Positions 27,883 through 36,580 are shown, numbered from the stretch's first letter. The stretch is 64,000 nt of DNA from Cellvibrio fontiphilus_A (GCF_042646205.1 NZ_JBHRTF010000016.1:62001-126000); one strand, 5' to 3'. A program made the numbers and translations. Notes: generated by a model not told the origin, from the letters alone.

Positions 27883-28506
27883 CTATTTGACTAAAGGGAC
27901 CATAGGTTCGGCGGCGTATAAATCCTGTGGGGTATTGATGTTGAAAAAAGGATCGTAATCAGCTGCACCAAAGTTAACTTCTACGGTATGTTGAGCTTCA
28001 ATCCAATCTTGAAGGCGAGGAACTTGTTCCTGCGATAATTGCTGCGCAAGAGCGTCTTTCAAAGAAATGTGCCAGAGTGCAAAAGTCGGATGCCTGCGCT
28101 CCAGAGAGCTGGCAACTGCAAGGAATTTATCCTTAGTGGTTGCCGCATTCAAAAGCTTTTCTACCAGGTCTGAAGGAAAGAATGGGGTGTCAGACGCAAA
28201 ACTCATTAACCACTGTGTATTAGGGGTATTGTTCTGCATCCACTCCAAGGCGGCATGAATCCCAGCCAGTGGCCCACGATTATTGGTGTAAATATCAGCA
28301 ACTACTGGCAGGCGTGTGCGCGCAAAACGCAAGCTATTGCCGTTAGCACTAAGAATCAGTTTTTGGACTTGGGGTTGAGCACGATCAAGTGTGCGTTGTA
28401 ACAAGGTTTTCCCCGCAAGCGGAAGTAGGCATTTGTCGCCACCGCCCATGCGTCGCGCCAGACCTCCTGCCAGAATGACTCCCACTACCGGATCGATATT
28501 GCTCAT
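27883..28506 (-). CDS. mobA: molybdenum cofactor guanylyltransferase MobA
   Basis: Transfers GMP from GTP to molybdopterin to form the MGD cofactor of the DMSO-reductase family. The chosen ATG at 28506 gives MSNIDPVVGVILAGGLARRMGGGDKCLLPL, with the nucleotide-binding LAGGxxRRMGGxDK loop at the usual distance; an upstream frame to 28566 is not conserved. Other family marks are RGPLAGIHAAL and SFASDTPFFP. 207 residues, a normal MobA length. It stands alone here, with no other moa/moe genes in view. Confidence 0.92.
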   Translation of the reverse strand: MSNIDPVVGVILAGGLARRMGGGDKCLLPLAGKTLLQRTLDRAQPQVQKLILSANGNSLRFARTRLPVVADIYTNNRGPLAGIHAALEWMQNNTPNTQWLMSFASDTPFFPSDLVEKLLNAATTKDKFLAVASSLERRHPTFALWHISLKDALAQQLSQEQVPRLQDWIEAQHTVEVNFGAADYDPFFNINTPQDLYAAEPMVPLVK

Positions 28507-28741
28507 AAGTTTTACTGCTTTGGGTTCTTGCCTGGGATTGCGCCCTGAGAATTGGTTGTGGCGCATTAATCATCGTTGTAGCTTATGTATTAGTGTAGCT
28601 GGAGACCTTGATCATCTCCATGACTTTTGCTCTAAGAACCAAAACCTAACCTTTTAAACCGCTGAAAATTGTGTATGAGGTAAATTGCTTTTCCCCATGT
28701 GACAAGTAGTATGCCTACCCAATTGCTTTGAAGGAGCTGTT

Positions 28742-29386
28742 ATGGAACTTAAACTCGATGATTTCCGACGTGAATACACTCAGGCTGGGCTGCATCGCAC
28801 CGATCTGGCAGAAAACCCGCTGGAGCAATTCAGACAGTGGATGGAACAGACCATTAAATCGGGTATTCCTGACCCCAATGCCATGACCGTAGCAACAGTA
28901 GATCCCAGTGGCCAACCTTCACAGCGTATTGTGTTGTTGAAGCACCTGGATGATAGAGGCTTTGTGTTTTACACCAATCTTAACAGTCGCAAAGCACAAG
29001 AATTGAATCAAAACCCTAAAGTGAGTTTGCATTTCCCGTGGTATTTCCTAGAACGTCAGGTAAAAGTGTGCGGCATAGCTGAACCCTTAACTAAGGGGGA
29101 GGTGTTCAAGTACTTTATTTCCCGTCCGCGTGAAAGTCAGTTGGGTGCTTGGGCATCGCAGCAAAGTCGGCCGATTTCTTCACGCGCCTTGCTTATGCAG
29201 CAATTTGAAGCGATGAAAAATAAGTTTTCCAAAGGGGAAATTCCACTGCCGGACTTCTGGGGCGGGTTCCGGGTTAAGCCTCATCAAATTGAATTTTGGC
29301 AAGGCGGGCCGCATAGGTTGCATGACCGCTTCCAGTACAGTTTGCAAGAGGATGGCACTTGGACCATCACTCGTCTGGAGCCTTGA
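28742..29386 (+). CDS. pdxH: pyridoxamine/pyridoxine 5'-phosphate oxidase
   Basis: FMN-dependent oxidase that makes pyridoxal 5'-phosphate from PNP or PMP. 214 residues (E. coli 218). FMN-binding RIVLLKHLDDRGFVFYTNLNSRKAQELNQNP, then FPWYFLERQVKVCGIAEPL, YFISRPRESQLGAWASQQS, and the C-terminal PLPDFWGGFRVKPHQIEFWQGGPHRLHDRFQY are all present. GAAGGAG eight bases before the ATG is a strong ribosome site. It is followed without a gap by a quinone oxidoreductase gene. Confidence 0.97.
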   Translation: MELKLDDFRREYTQAGLHRTDLAENPLEQFRQWMEQTIKSGIPDPNAMTVATVDPSGQPSQRIVLLKHLDDRGFVFYTNLNSRKAQELNQNPKVSLHFPWYFLERQVKVCGIAEPLTKGEVFKYFISRPRESQLGAWASQQSRPISSRALLMQQFEAMKNKFSKGEIPLPDFWGGFRVKPHQIEFWQGGPHRLHDRFQYSLQEDGTWTITRLEP

Positions 29387-30376
29387 GTGTTAATGCGTTA
29401 TGTACATGCAACAGCCGCGGGCGATGCTGATGTTTTACATTTAAAAGAAATGCCTATTCCTGTTCCAGCTGCTGACCAGGTGTTAATCAAAGTTTGTGCT
29501 GCAGGTGTTAACCGACCGGATATTTTACAGCGTCAGGGTTTGTACCCTCCGCCGGATGATGCATCTCCTCTGCTGGGGCTTGAAGTGGCAGGCGAAATTG
29601 CGGCCTGTGGCAAAAGCGTTTTCAATTGGCAGGTGGGGGATAAAGTCTGCGCTCTGGTCAATGGTGGAGGTTACGCGGAATACTCGCTTGCACCTGCAGC
29701 TCAATGCCTGCCTGTGCCAACTGATTTTTCTTTTGTGCAAGCAGCTGCTTTGCCGGAAACTTTTTTTACTGTGTGGCACAACCTGTTCCAACGCGCACAA
29801 TTGCAGCCGGGGGAAACCCTGTTGGTACACGGTGGCGCTAGCGGAATTGGTGTTGCAGCGATTCAAATTGCCAAGGCCTTGGGCGCGTCGGTGATCGCCA
29901 CTGCAGGAACATCGGAAAAATGCAGTGCCATAAAGCATTGTGGAGCAGAGGCAATAAACTATCGCACGCAGGATTTTGTCGCTGAAGTGAAAAAAATAAC
30001 CCAGGGAAAAGGTGCTCAGGTCATTTTGGATATGGTAGGTGGTGATTACATCCAGCGTAATTTTTCAGCCGCATCAAAAGATGGTCGCATAGTTAACATC
30101 GCTTTTTTAAATGGTAGCAAGGTGATCGTCGATTTTATGCCCTTGATGTTAAAGCGACTGACGCTCACAGGCTCCACCTTGCGCGCGCAATCGTCTTCAG
30201 CGAAGGCTGTGATTGCAAGCGAATTGATGGAAAAAATTTGGCCGCTCCTCAACAGCAAAATCATTACACCAATCATCGATTCAGTATTTCCATTGCATGA
30301 AGTTGCCGCCGCGCATCGTCACATGGAGTCCAATCAACATGTAGGTAAAATTATTCTGGATTTAAATCATGAATAG
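29387..30376 (+). CDS. NAD(P)H quinone oxidoreductase, PIG3-like (MDR family)
   Basis: A 329-residue zinc-free medium-chain reductase. The N-terminal GroES-like half has NRPDILQRQGLYPPP (PIG3-type signature). The Rossmann half has LLVHGGASGIGVAAIQIAKALGA (the AxxGxxG-type nucleotide loop). It would reduce quinones or enones with NADPH. The GTG at 29387 follows the pdxH stop directly and has GGAG six bases upstream; an ATG at 29393 is an alternative. The 3' end overlaps the next gene by 8 nt, so pdxH, this gene and the CoA-transferase gene look like one operon. Confidence 0.88.
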   Translation: MLMRYVHATAAGDADVLHLKEMPIPVPAADQVLIKVCAAGVNRPDILQRQGLYPPPDDASPLLGLEVAGEIAACGKSVFNWQVGDKVCALVNGGGYAEYSLAPAAQCLPVPTDFSFVQAAALPETFFTVWHNLFQRAQLQPGETLLVHGGASGIGVAAIQIAKALGASVIATAGTSEKCSAIKHCGAEAINYRTQDFVAEVKKITQGKGAQVILDMVGGDYIQRNFSAASKDGRIVNIAFLNGSKVIVDFMPLMLKRLTLTGSTLRAQSSSAKAVIASELMEKIWPLLNSKIITPIIDSVFPLHEVAAAHRHMESNQHVGKIILDLNHE

Positions 30377-31580
30377 CTCAGAAAGCCATCTATCTAAACA
30401 GCGACCACTGGATGGTGTACGAGTGATTGAGGTAGGGCAATTAATTGCAGGGCCATTCGCTGGTTGTATGCTGGGATATTTTGGTGCGGAGATCATTAAA
30501 ATTGAACCGCCCGAAGGGGACGCAATTCGTAATTGGCGTGTATTGGAAAACGGAACTTCTTTTTGGTGGCGCAGCATTGGACGAAATAAAAAAAGCATTA
30601 CTCTGGATTTAAAAAAACCGGAAGGGCAAGACATTGCTCGACAGTTAATTGAGCATGCTGATGTAGTTATAGAGAATTTTCGGCCTGGTGTTATGGAGTC
30701 CTGGGGGCTTGGACCTGAAGTTTTTAAAATCAGCAATCCCGGTTTGATTTATGCGCGTATATCGGGCTACGGACAAACAGGCCCCTACGCCAGCAAGCCA
30801 GGTTTTGCATCGGTCTGTGAAGGAATAAGTGGATTCCGTTATGTCAATGGTTTTCCTAATCAAGCGCCGGTTCGCCCCAATTTAAGTATTGGAGACACCA
30901 TCTCTGGGATTCATGCGGCATTGGGTGTTGCACTTGCGTTGTTGCAACGCAATAACAGTGGCGCGGGGCAAATCGTGGATGTTGCGCTCTATGAATCCAT
31001 GTTTAATTTAATGGAGGCCGTGGTTCCGGAATTTTCGGGTGCTGGTGTTGTGCGTGAACCATCGGGTACAACGGTTACTGGGATTGTTCCTACCAATACA
31101 TATCGCTGTAAAAATGGAAAGTATGTCGTTATTGGCGGTAATGGTGATTCAATTTTTCAACGATTAATGCAGGTGGCCGGGCATCCTGAAATGGCAGCTG
31201 ATCCACGCATGGCGAACAACGCCGGACGAGTACAGCATGAGCTGGAAATAGATAACGCGTTGGCTGCCTGGTGTATGAGCAAAGATGCAGATGAAATTTT
31301 GCAGCTTCTGGAACAGGCGCGCGTACCTGCCGGCCCCATTTATAGCGTAAAAGATATGCTTGCCGATCCACATTTTGTCGCACGCGGAATGTTTGAGCAG
31401 GTGGAAATAAATGGAAAACCTTTGCAGTTGCCAGCGATTGCGCCAAAGTTATCGCAAACACCGGGTGTAACCAATTGGCCTGGTGGTGATATCGGCAGTC
31501 ATACCCTGGATATTTTGCAAGACGTGCTGAATTTTACTCCCGAACAAATCGAACATCTAAAAGCATCGGGTGTTATCTGA
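30369..31580 (+). CDS. CaiB/BaiF (class III) CoA-transferase
   Basis: A 403-residue family III CoA-transferase. It begins PLDGVRVIEVGQLIAGPFAGCMLGYFGAEIIKIEPPEGDAIRNW; the family catalytic Asp is expected in the SIGDTISGIHAALG segment (aligned to formyl-CoA transferase Asp169). YARISGYGQTGPYA is also characteristic. The acyl-CoA pair is unknown; no neighbouring acyl-CoA enzyme suggests one. It overlaps the oxidoreductase gene by 8 nt and is followed by a DUF1653 gene. Confidence 0.9.
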   Translation: MNSSESHLSKQRPLDGVRVIEVGQLIAGPFAGCMLGYFGAEIIKIEPPEGDAIRNWRVLENGTSFWWRSIGRNKKSITLDLKKPEGQDIARQLIEHADVVIENFRPGVMESWGLGPEVFKISNPGLIYARISGYGQTGPYASKPGFASVCEGISGFRYVNGFPNQAPVRPNLSIGDTISGIHAALGVALALLQRNNSGAGQIVDVALYESMFNLMEAVVPEFSGAGVVREPSGTTVTGIVPTNTYRCKNGKYVVIGGNGDSIFQRLMQVAGHPEMAADPRMANNAGRVQHELEIDNALAAWCMSKDADEILQLLEQARVPAGPIYSVKDMLADPHFVARGMFEQVEINGKPLQLPAIAPKLSQTPGVTNWPGGDIGSHTLDILQDVLNFTPEQIEHLKASGVI

Positions 31581-31605
31581 TGAATTTCTAAAAAAGGATA
31601 AAAGT

Positions 31606-31875
31606 ATGTCATTACCATCCGGTTTGTATCGTCATTACAAAGGCAAAGATTATTTTGTGTTCCAAGTTGCGCATCACAGTGAAACACGTGAACCTGTAGT
31701 TTTTTATCGCTGTTTATATGGTGATTATTCCTGGTGGGTTCGCCCTTTGGAAATGTTTACTGAGTCTATAGAATTTGCAGGTGAGACTATTCCGCGCTTT
31801 CGTTTTTTACGTGAGCCAAATGAAAATGAAATGGCGATGTTTTTAGCACCGCATCTGGATTATCAGCAATCGTGA
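31606..31875 (+). CDS. DUF1653 domain protein
   Basis: An 89-residue protein with the DUF1653 pattern LPSGLYRHYKGKDYFVFQVAHHSETREPVVFYRCLYGDYSWWVRPLEMF, a compact beta domain of unknown function. The ATG at 31606 is chosen because AAGGA stands 9 nt upstream and the family starts there; the frame runs back into the previous gene but without a better start. Its stop overlaps the GTG start of tadA, so the two are translationally coupled. Confidence 0.87.
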   Translation: MSLPSGLYRHYKGKDYFVFQVAHHSETREPVVFYRCLYGDYSWWVRPLEMFTESIEFAGETIPRFRFLREPNENEMAMFLAPHLDYQQS

Positions 31876-32396
31876 CTTCTTTAGATGAGCGCGACAATAG
31901 CGATTCGCTGTTAGCGCAGGATGAATATTGGATGAGCCGTGCGTTTGCGCTTGCCGCACAAGGTGAACAATTGGGCGAAGTGCCAGTAGGTGCCGTTATT
32001 GTTTGCGATGGACAGGTTGTGGGTGAGGGATTTAATCAGCCAATTACCAGTCATGATCCAACAGCTCATGCTGAAATTGTTGCTTTGCGTCAGGCGGCGC
32101 AACGATTACAAAACTATCGATTGGTTGGTGCGAGTATTTATGTCACCTTGGAGCCTTGTACCATGTGCGTTGGTGCTTTGGTGCACGCACGTATATCGAG
32201 ATTGGTTTTTGGTACTTCCGAGCCGAAGGCGGGAGCTGTAGTCAGTAAGTCACAATTATTGGATAACAATTACTTCAATCATCGAGTGAGTTACAGCAGT
32301 GGTGTTATGGCGCGGGAATGTCAGCATCAACTGAGTCATTTTTTTGCGTTGCGTCGTCAGCAAAAACGACAAGAGAAAGAACAGCGCCTGAAATAA
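31872..32396 (+). CDS. tadA: tRNA-specific adenosine deaminase
   Basis: Deaminates A34 to inosine in tRNA-Arg(ACG), essential for reading CGN codons. 174 residues with the zinc site His66-Ala-Glu68 (AHAEIVALRQAA) and Cys96-x2-Cys99 (LEPCTMCVGALVHARI), followed by FGTSEPKAGAV. The GTG start overlaps the DUF1653 stop (GTGA). The N-terminus up to EYWMSRAFALA is slightly longer than in E. coli. The stop codon is embedded in the 3' tail of the proposed minus-strand small RNA. Confidence 0.95.
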   Translation: MTSLDERDNSDSLLAQDEYWMSRAFALAAQGEQLGEVPVGAVIVCDGQVVGEGFNQPITSHDPTAHAEIVALRQAAQRLQNYRLVGASIYVTLEPCTMCVGALVHARISRLVFGTSEPKAGAVVSKSQLLDNNYFNHRVSYSSGVMARECQHQLSHFFALRRQQKRQEKEQRLK

Positions 32397-32420
32397 GAAG
32401 GGGCCGCTATGCGGCCCCTT
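32391..32420 (-). terminator. terminator of the small RNA (minus strand)
   Basis: Read on the minus strand, AAGGGGCCGC (32420-32411) pairs with GCGGCCCCTT (32407-32398) around ATA, followed by CTTATTT. On the plus strand nothing T-rich follows, so the polarity favours a transcript coming from the ppnN side; it may also slow tadA readthrough. Confidence 0.75.
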
Positions 32421-32601
32421 ACAGATACTATCCCTTAGTAGAAGTAGTCAATATGCTCGACATTCCCTTCGATTCCCTGACCGCCTTTCCTCCTGCGCTA
32501 GCGCAATCCCTTGATGTCTCCTGACATCGCGTCCCTAACAGGTGGGCGCATCCATTGACCTTTCTTGGCCAGATCACATCATTGTCTACTTCCTTGATGT
32601 G
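32391..32601 (-). ncRNA. candidate RsmY/RsmZ/CsrB-type CsrA-sequestering small RNA
   Basis: A gene-free minus-strand stretch of about 211 nt with ten GGA motifs (about three expected), five of them AGGGA. Several are displayed in hairpins: CACATC (32601-32596) pairs with GATGTG (32580-32575) around AAGGA; GATGTC-AGGA-GACATC at 32528-32513; TACTA-AGGGA-TAGTA at 32440-32426. A GCGCTAGCGC palindrome and a GGAGGA unit lie between. The 3' end is a terminator. This matches how Csr/Rsm RNAs present GGA to CsrA, and csrA lies at 51286. Seen by eye only; no folding or covariance search was done. Alternatives are a structured 3' UTR of ppnN or chance purine richness. Confidence 0.6.
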
Positions 32602-32604
32602 CTC

Positions 32605-32610
32605 ATTATG
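32605..32610 (-). promoter_or_regulatory. -10 element of the small RNA
   Basis: CATAAT on the minus strand, placing the start near 32598-32601, exactly where the first hairpin begins. No good -35 hexamer is found at 16-18 nt, which fits an activator-dependent promoter. Confidence 0.45.
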
Positions 32611-32654
32611 CTGGCAGGCTGGCGAGTAGAATAGTCGCCAAAGACGCTATCTCT

Positions 32655-32672
32655 TGTGAGACATTGACTACA
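32655..32672 (-). promoter_or_regulatory. GacA/UvrY-box-like 18-mer
   Basis: TGTAGT-CAATGT-CTCACA on the minus strand matches the GacA upstream activating sequence TGTAAG-N6-CTTACA at 9 of 12 fixed positions. Its centre is about 64 bp before the predicted RNA start, close to where this element lies in Pseudomonas rsm genes. Read on the other strand, its first half TGTGAG is a form seen upstream of E. coli csrB. Confidence 0.45.
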
Positions 32673-32700
32673 CTGTATAACTTTAATATCTATTTGGGGC

Positions 32701-34113
32701 TTATTTAATAACTTTATAGCAGGGTACATATTCCCTACCGGGTAATTTCATCCGGTTATCACGTGCAAAGGAGGCCAATAGCTCATCTATGGGATGCATG
32801 ATTTCTGGATCGCCGTGTAACTCGAAGTGGCCAAACTCTTCAATCGCACAAATGCCTTCTTCTTTCACGTTGCCTGCCACTATGCCCGAGAAGGCACGGC
32901 GTAAATTGGCCGCTAGCTGATTAACTGGTTGGTTTTTGTGAAGCTCCAGATTGCGCATGTTCTCATGGGTAGGGATAAAGGGTTGCTGTAAGTCAGGGCT
33001 GATCCGCAGCTGCCAATTAAAGTAATAAGCATCATCACTCTGCTTGCGGAATTCCCTGACTTTTTTGATTCCCTCTCTCATTTCTCTTGCCACTGCTTCG
33101 GAATCATTCACAATAATTTTGTAATGGGATTGCGCTTCAGCACCCAGAGTGTTGCCAATAAAACTATCGATATGGGCAAAATAATCTGCCGAGCTTTCTG
33201 GCCCGGTGAATACCAAAGGGAAGGGGATTTCCTTATTATCTGGATGCAAAAGTATGCCCAGAATATAAAGAATTTCCTCGGTGGTTCCTGCGCCGCCCGG
33301 GAATACAATAATGCCGTGACCCAGACGCACAAATGCCTCAAGGCGTTTTTCAATGTCCGGCATAATGGCTAACTGATTAACGATTGGGTTAGGTGCTTCA
33401 GCAGCGATAATGCCCGGCTCAGTGATGCCAATGTAGCGACCATTATTGATGCGCTGTTTAGCGTGGCCAATCGTTGCTCCCTTCATTGGGCCCTTCATGG
33501 CTCCTGGCCCGCAGCCGGTGCAAATATCAAGACTACGCAGACCGAGTTGATAGCCAACTTCTTTGGTGTATTCATATTCAACGCGATTAATTGAGTGCCC
33601 ACCCCAGCAGACCACCAGGTTGGGGTCTAGACCTGGCTGCAACAAATTGGCGTTGCGCAGCATATGGAATACCGCATCGGTAATGCCCTCGGAACTGTTT
33701 AAATTAAATTTCGGATTACCTTTAATTTCATCATTGGTGTAAATCACATCGCGCAAAACGGTAAACAAATGTTCGCTAATACCGCGAATCATTTTGTCGT
33801 CTACAAAAGCATTGGCCGGCGCATTTTTAACCGCGAGTTTTATTCCCCTTTCTTGCTGCACAATACTGATATCAAAATCTTTATACCGTTCCAGCAATTC
33901 TTTGCCGTCATCCAAGTCATTACCTGTATTTAGTACGGCAAGAGAGCAGCTGCGGAATAATTTATAAAGTCCGCTTTGACTGGAGTCCAAGAGTTTCGCG
34001 GCTTCTATTTTGGAGAGCGCGTTCAGTTGGTCGATGGGTGAAATAAGTGCGTCTACCGTTTTATAAACACCGGGTTCGGTGAGAATGGGTTGATTTGGGT
34101 TCAGATTGCTCAT
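32701..34113 (-). CDS. ppnN: pyrimidine/purine nucleotide 5'-monophosphate nucleosidase
   Basis: PpnN/YgdH cleaves nucleoside monophosphates to base and ribose 5-phosphate and is stimulated by (p)ppGpp in E. coli. 470 residues (E. coli 454), aligned end to end: LYKLFRSCSLAVLNTG, CWGGHSINRVEYEYTKEVGYQLGLRSLDICTGCGPGAMKGPMKG, and the LOG-domain motif FPGGAGTTEEILY, with RRAFSGIVAGNVKEEGICAIEEFG near the end. The ATG at 34113 has AAGGA six bases upstream; the ATG at 34128 is less well placed. No terminator lies between its stop and the small-RNA promoter. Confidence 0.95.
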   Translation of the reverse strand: MSNLNPNQPILTEPGVYKTVDALISPIDQLNALSKIEAAKLLDSSQSGLYKLFRSCSLAVLNTGNDLDDGKELLERYKDFDISIVQQERGIKLAVKNAPANAFVDDKMIRGISEHLFTVLRDVIYTNDEIKGNPKFNLNSSEGITDAVFHMLRNANLLQPGLDPNLVVCWGGHSINRVEYEYTKEVGYQLGLRSLDICTGCGPGAMKGPMKGATIGHAKQRINNGRYIGITEPGIIAAEAPNPIVNQLAIMPDIEKRLEAFVRLGHGIIVFPGGAGTTEEILYILGILLHPDNKEIPFPLVFTGPESSADYFAHIDSFIGNTLGAEAQSHYKIIVNDSEAVAREMREGIKKVREFRKQSDDAYYFNWQLRISPDLQQPFIPTHENMRNLELHKNQPVNQLAANLRRAFSGIVAGNVKEEGICAIEEFGHFELHGDPEIMHPIDELLASFARDNRMKLPGREYVPCYKVIK

Positions 34114-34289
34114 AGTGTTCCTTAGCATCGGTGATGCGTTTGTTTGCCATCATATGGACAGCGGTAATTTTATTTTGTTATCCCTAGTGTAGTGCTAATT
34201 TCTCGGGAGTGTACTTTCTTGGGGCCTTGTCTGCTGATTTGGCATTTTTTGTGTGTTTTTTGATCTTCTTGTGGTTGAGTGAGGGGCAG

Positions 34290-34955
34290 ATGGAATATTT
34301 ATCCTGTGTGGAAATTGAGACTGGTAAGACTCCAGTTACTGCAAGTGTAATTTGGTTGCATGGCTTAGGTGCCGATGGTCACGATTTTGTGCCTGTTATA
34401 TCAGAGTTGAATTTGCCGGATCATCTTGCGATTCGTTTTTTATTTCCTCATGCGCCCGAGTTGCCCGTAACGGTAAATGGTGGCTACTTAATGCCCGCTT
34501 GGTATGACATTCTGGAAATGAATTTGGAGCGCAAAATAGATTTGCCGCAACTGCTTGCCAGTGCCAAAAAAATACAAGCGCTGATAGAGCGGGAAATAGC
34601 GCGTGGTATTCCACCGCAGCGAGTTTTACTGGCCGGATTTTCACAGGGTGGGGCTGTGGCATACCAAGCTGGTTTGAGCCTCGATAAACCTTTGGCGGGT
34701 CTATTGGTTATGTCCAGTTATTTGGCAGGTCAAGCTAGTCTTGAAATCAATCCAGCCAACCAATTAACACCGATATTGATTCAGCATGGGCTTCAGGATC
34801 ATATAGTCCCTGAGGTATTAGGACAGCGTGCTTTTCGCTTCTTGAGTGATAATGGTTGTAAGCCTGAGTATGAGTCTTATGCGATAGATCACAGCTTGTG
34901 CGCTGAACAGATTGAGTCGATTTCTCAATGGATTCAGCGCATTTTTAAACAATAA
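34290..34955 (+). CDS. carboxylesterase/thioesterase (abhydrolase_2 family)
   Basis: A 221-residue cytosolic alpha/beta hydrolase like Pseudomonas carboxylesterase II. IWLHGLGADGHDFVPV supplies the oxyanion strand, GFSQGG the nucleophile Ser118, GLQDHIVP the Asp and YAIDHSLC the His. The ATG at 34290 has GAGGGG just upstream; the frame back to 34209 encodes a hydrophobic stretch, but its start has no ribosome site. It acts on short acyl esters or protein acyl-thioesters in relatives; substrate here unknown. Its stop abuts the stop of the convergent GH84-like gene. Confidence 0.88.
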   Translation: MEYLSCVEIETGKTPVTASVIWLHGLGADGHDFVPVISELNLPDHLAIRFLFPHAPELPVTVNGGYLMPAWYDILEMNLERKIDLPQLLASAKKIQALIEREIARGIPPQRVLLAGFSQGGAVAYQAGLSLDKPLAGLLVMSSYLAGQASLEINPANQLTPILIQHGLQDHIVPEVLGQRAFRFLSDNGCKPEYESYAIDHSLCAEQIESISQWIQRIFKQ

Positions 34956-36041
34956 TTATTCTGTTAGACAGGCGGGATCAAAGGTATAAACACCATCTAG
35001 CCAATTGATAATTTCCTGAGCATAGGGGTTGTCGCCAAATTGGCTGTAGCGCGTGCGCAAGTATTGCTGTTCTATATGGTTAAGGTTTTTTAAACCCTTA
35101 TCTTGCAGTGTGTTTATATCTTCCGCTAAACATTGTGAAAACGCGTCCCCGCACAGTTCTTTGATTATGTGCGGGAAGATGTTGTCCGGTGAGTAAAGAG
35201 CTTGCTGAGAATAGGCAAGGGGCAAACTTGCCAATGGAATGCGTGAAAGCCACGCTTGGTTCATTGGGTTGACAGCGTGACCAGATAGTTTTCCCTCTAG
35301 CTGGCTGTGTGCTTTATTGAATGCTCGAAGCTGCAATAAATTGGATTTTACGGCGCCGTCATTCACCGGATAATTATCCCAAAGAAAAGGTTTTCTACCT
35401 ATTAGCATTTCAACTTCTGATAAATGTTCATGGCTGTAGGCGTTAGAGCACACCTTTTCTCCGGTCCAAAATATATCGATATTTTTATCTAACTTACGGG
35501 AGAAAGTTTGCCAATAATTATCAGGCATGGTGCCAAATACTTTCTCAAGCACCGGATCAAAGCTGTAATAAGTGGGGCAAAAAATAATTCGTTTGGCGCA
35601 GCTCAGCTCTGCGGCTTCATGTACGATATCAATTTGGATGTCCGCTAGGCTGGGAATATCACCGCGCATATCATCAAATAATATGCAAAGAATATCGGGT
35701 TGCAGGTGATTGATTTGCTTGATGCGCTGTTTTAATTGTTCGCGTTGGTGGGTTTGATTGCCCAGATAAATTTCATGCGGACTAAGCCCTATGCCAAAGT
35801 TGATGTGCTCATCCGCATAAACGCCCCGCAGTTTGGATATTTTTTCTTTGGTTGTTGCTGGCCAATCTTCTTGCCAGATGCGCCGTAAGTGTTTGTCACT
35901 TTTTGGTGCATAGATATAAAAATCATAACCCTGATCAGCAAGAAATTCGGCGTAAGTTTCGCGCTCGCTCCATGTCCATTCGCGGCCAAAAAAACCTTCG
36001 ATGATACCCAGAGGTGTTGAATATTTTTTATCCGTAAGCAT
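34956..36041 (-). CDS. GH84-like beta-N-acetylglucosaminidase domain protein
   Basis: A 361-residue single-domain protein of the GH84 (hyaluronidase-like / O-GlcNAcase-like) family. It opens with GIIEGFFGREWTWSERETYAEFLADQGYDFYIYAPKSD, the family's barrel strands 1 and 2, and has the catalytic Asp pair Asp123-Asp124 in CILFDDMRGD, with FCPTYYS, IFWTGEKVCS and PFLWDNYPVNDG downstream, all substrate-pocket motifs. There is no signal peptide and no carbohydrate-binding module, unlike secreted clostridial members, so it is probably cytosolic, trimming GlcNAc-containing substrates that were taken up. The ATG at 36041 has a weak GGAG-like stretch upstream. Confidence 0.88.
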   Translation of the reverse strand: MLTDKKYSTPLGIIEGFFGREWTWSERETYAEFLADQGYDFYIYAPKSDKHLRRIWQEDWPATTKEKISKLRGVYADEHINFGIGLSPHEIYLGNQTHQREQLKQRIKQINHLQPDILCILFDDMRGDIPSLADIQIDIVHEAAELSCAKRIIFCPTYYSFDPVLEKVFGTMPDNYWQTFSRKLDKNIDIFWTGEKVCSNAYSHEHLSEVEMLIGRKPFLWDNYPVNDGAVKSNLLQLRAFNKAHSQLEGKLSGHAVNPMNQAWLSRIPLASLPLAYSQQALYSPDNIFPHIIKELCGDAFSQCLAEDINTLQDKGLKNLNHIEQQYLRTRYSQFGDNPYAQEIINWLDGVYTFDPACLTE

Positions 36042-36221
36042 GGTTGGTAACTCCGCGGCTGATATTTATTGCTGGTTGTAAATGAGCGGTTAATCTTTTA
36101 ATTATGGAAATATTTGCTGCTTCTTTTTAGGTGTTTCTCGCGCACTTGGTTGTTGTTGAGAGTTTCCCACTTTTTTTAAAAGGGAGTGCTTTTTAATGCG
36201 CTCTACTGGGATTGGCGTTAA

Positions 36222-36250
36222 TTGACACTCCATGGTCATCTGCCTATGAT
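36222..36250 (+). promoter_or_regulatory. near-consensus sigma70 promoter upstream of pgi
   Basis: TTGACA at 36222-36227, a 17-nt spacer and TATGAT at 36245-36250. The -35 box and the spacing are consensus, and the -10 differs at one base. The predicted start is near 36257. No gene begins for 360 nt downstream. Confidence 0.7.
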
Positions 36251-36580
36251 AGCGGCCTTTTCGAGTTGGGCAATTTTGGCGGGTTTTTGCAGGGATTTAG
36301 CGCAATTAAACCACTAATGTGCTGCATTATCCCAATGATTTTTTCATATAGGTTCGTGCTTTCGCATCTGAATTGCTCATTAATGCTGGTCTCTAGGATG
36401 ACCTGTGGGTCCAAGGGTAAAAAGTAGGAAGCGCATCACTTCCATTTCTTGTGCAAATCCCGGATGCAGATGCAAAACGGTATCGGATTCTGCGGAAGGT
36501 TCCTCCGCAACAGGGGTAAGATTTTTACCGCTATCAAAACTAAAAAGTGGAACCAGTTTAAAAATCAACCGCCTCTATAT

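Noticed and set aside
32461..32490. Resemblance of the minus-strand GGTCAGG..GAAGGGAA stretch to the SRP (4.5S) RNA core
   Set aside because: The diagnostic GGAAGGAAGCAGCC loop is absent and there is no complementary 5' arm. The GGA-rich architecture fits a Csr/Rsm RNA better.
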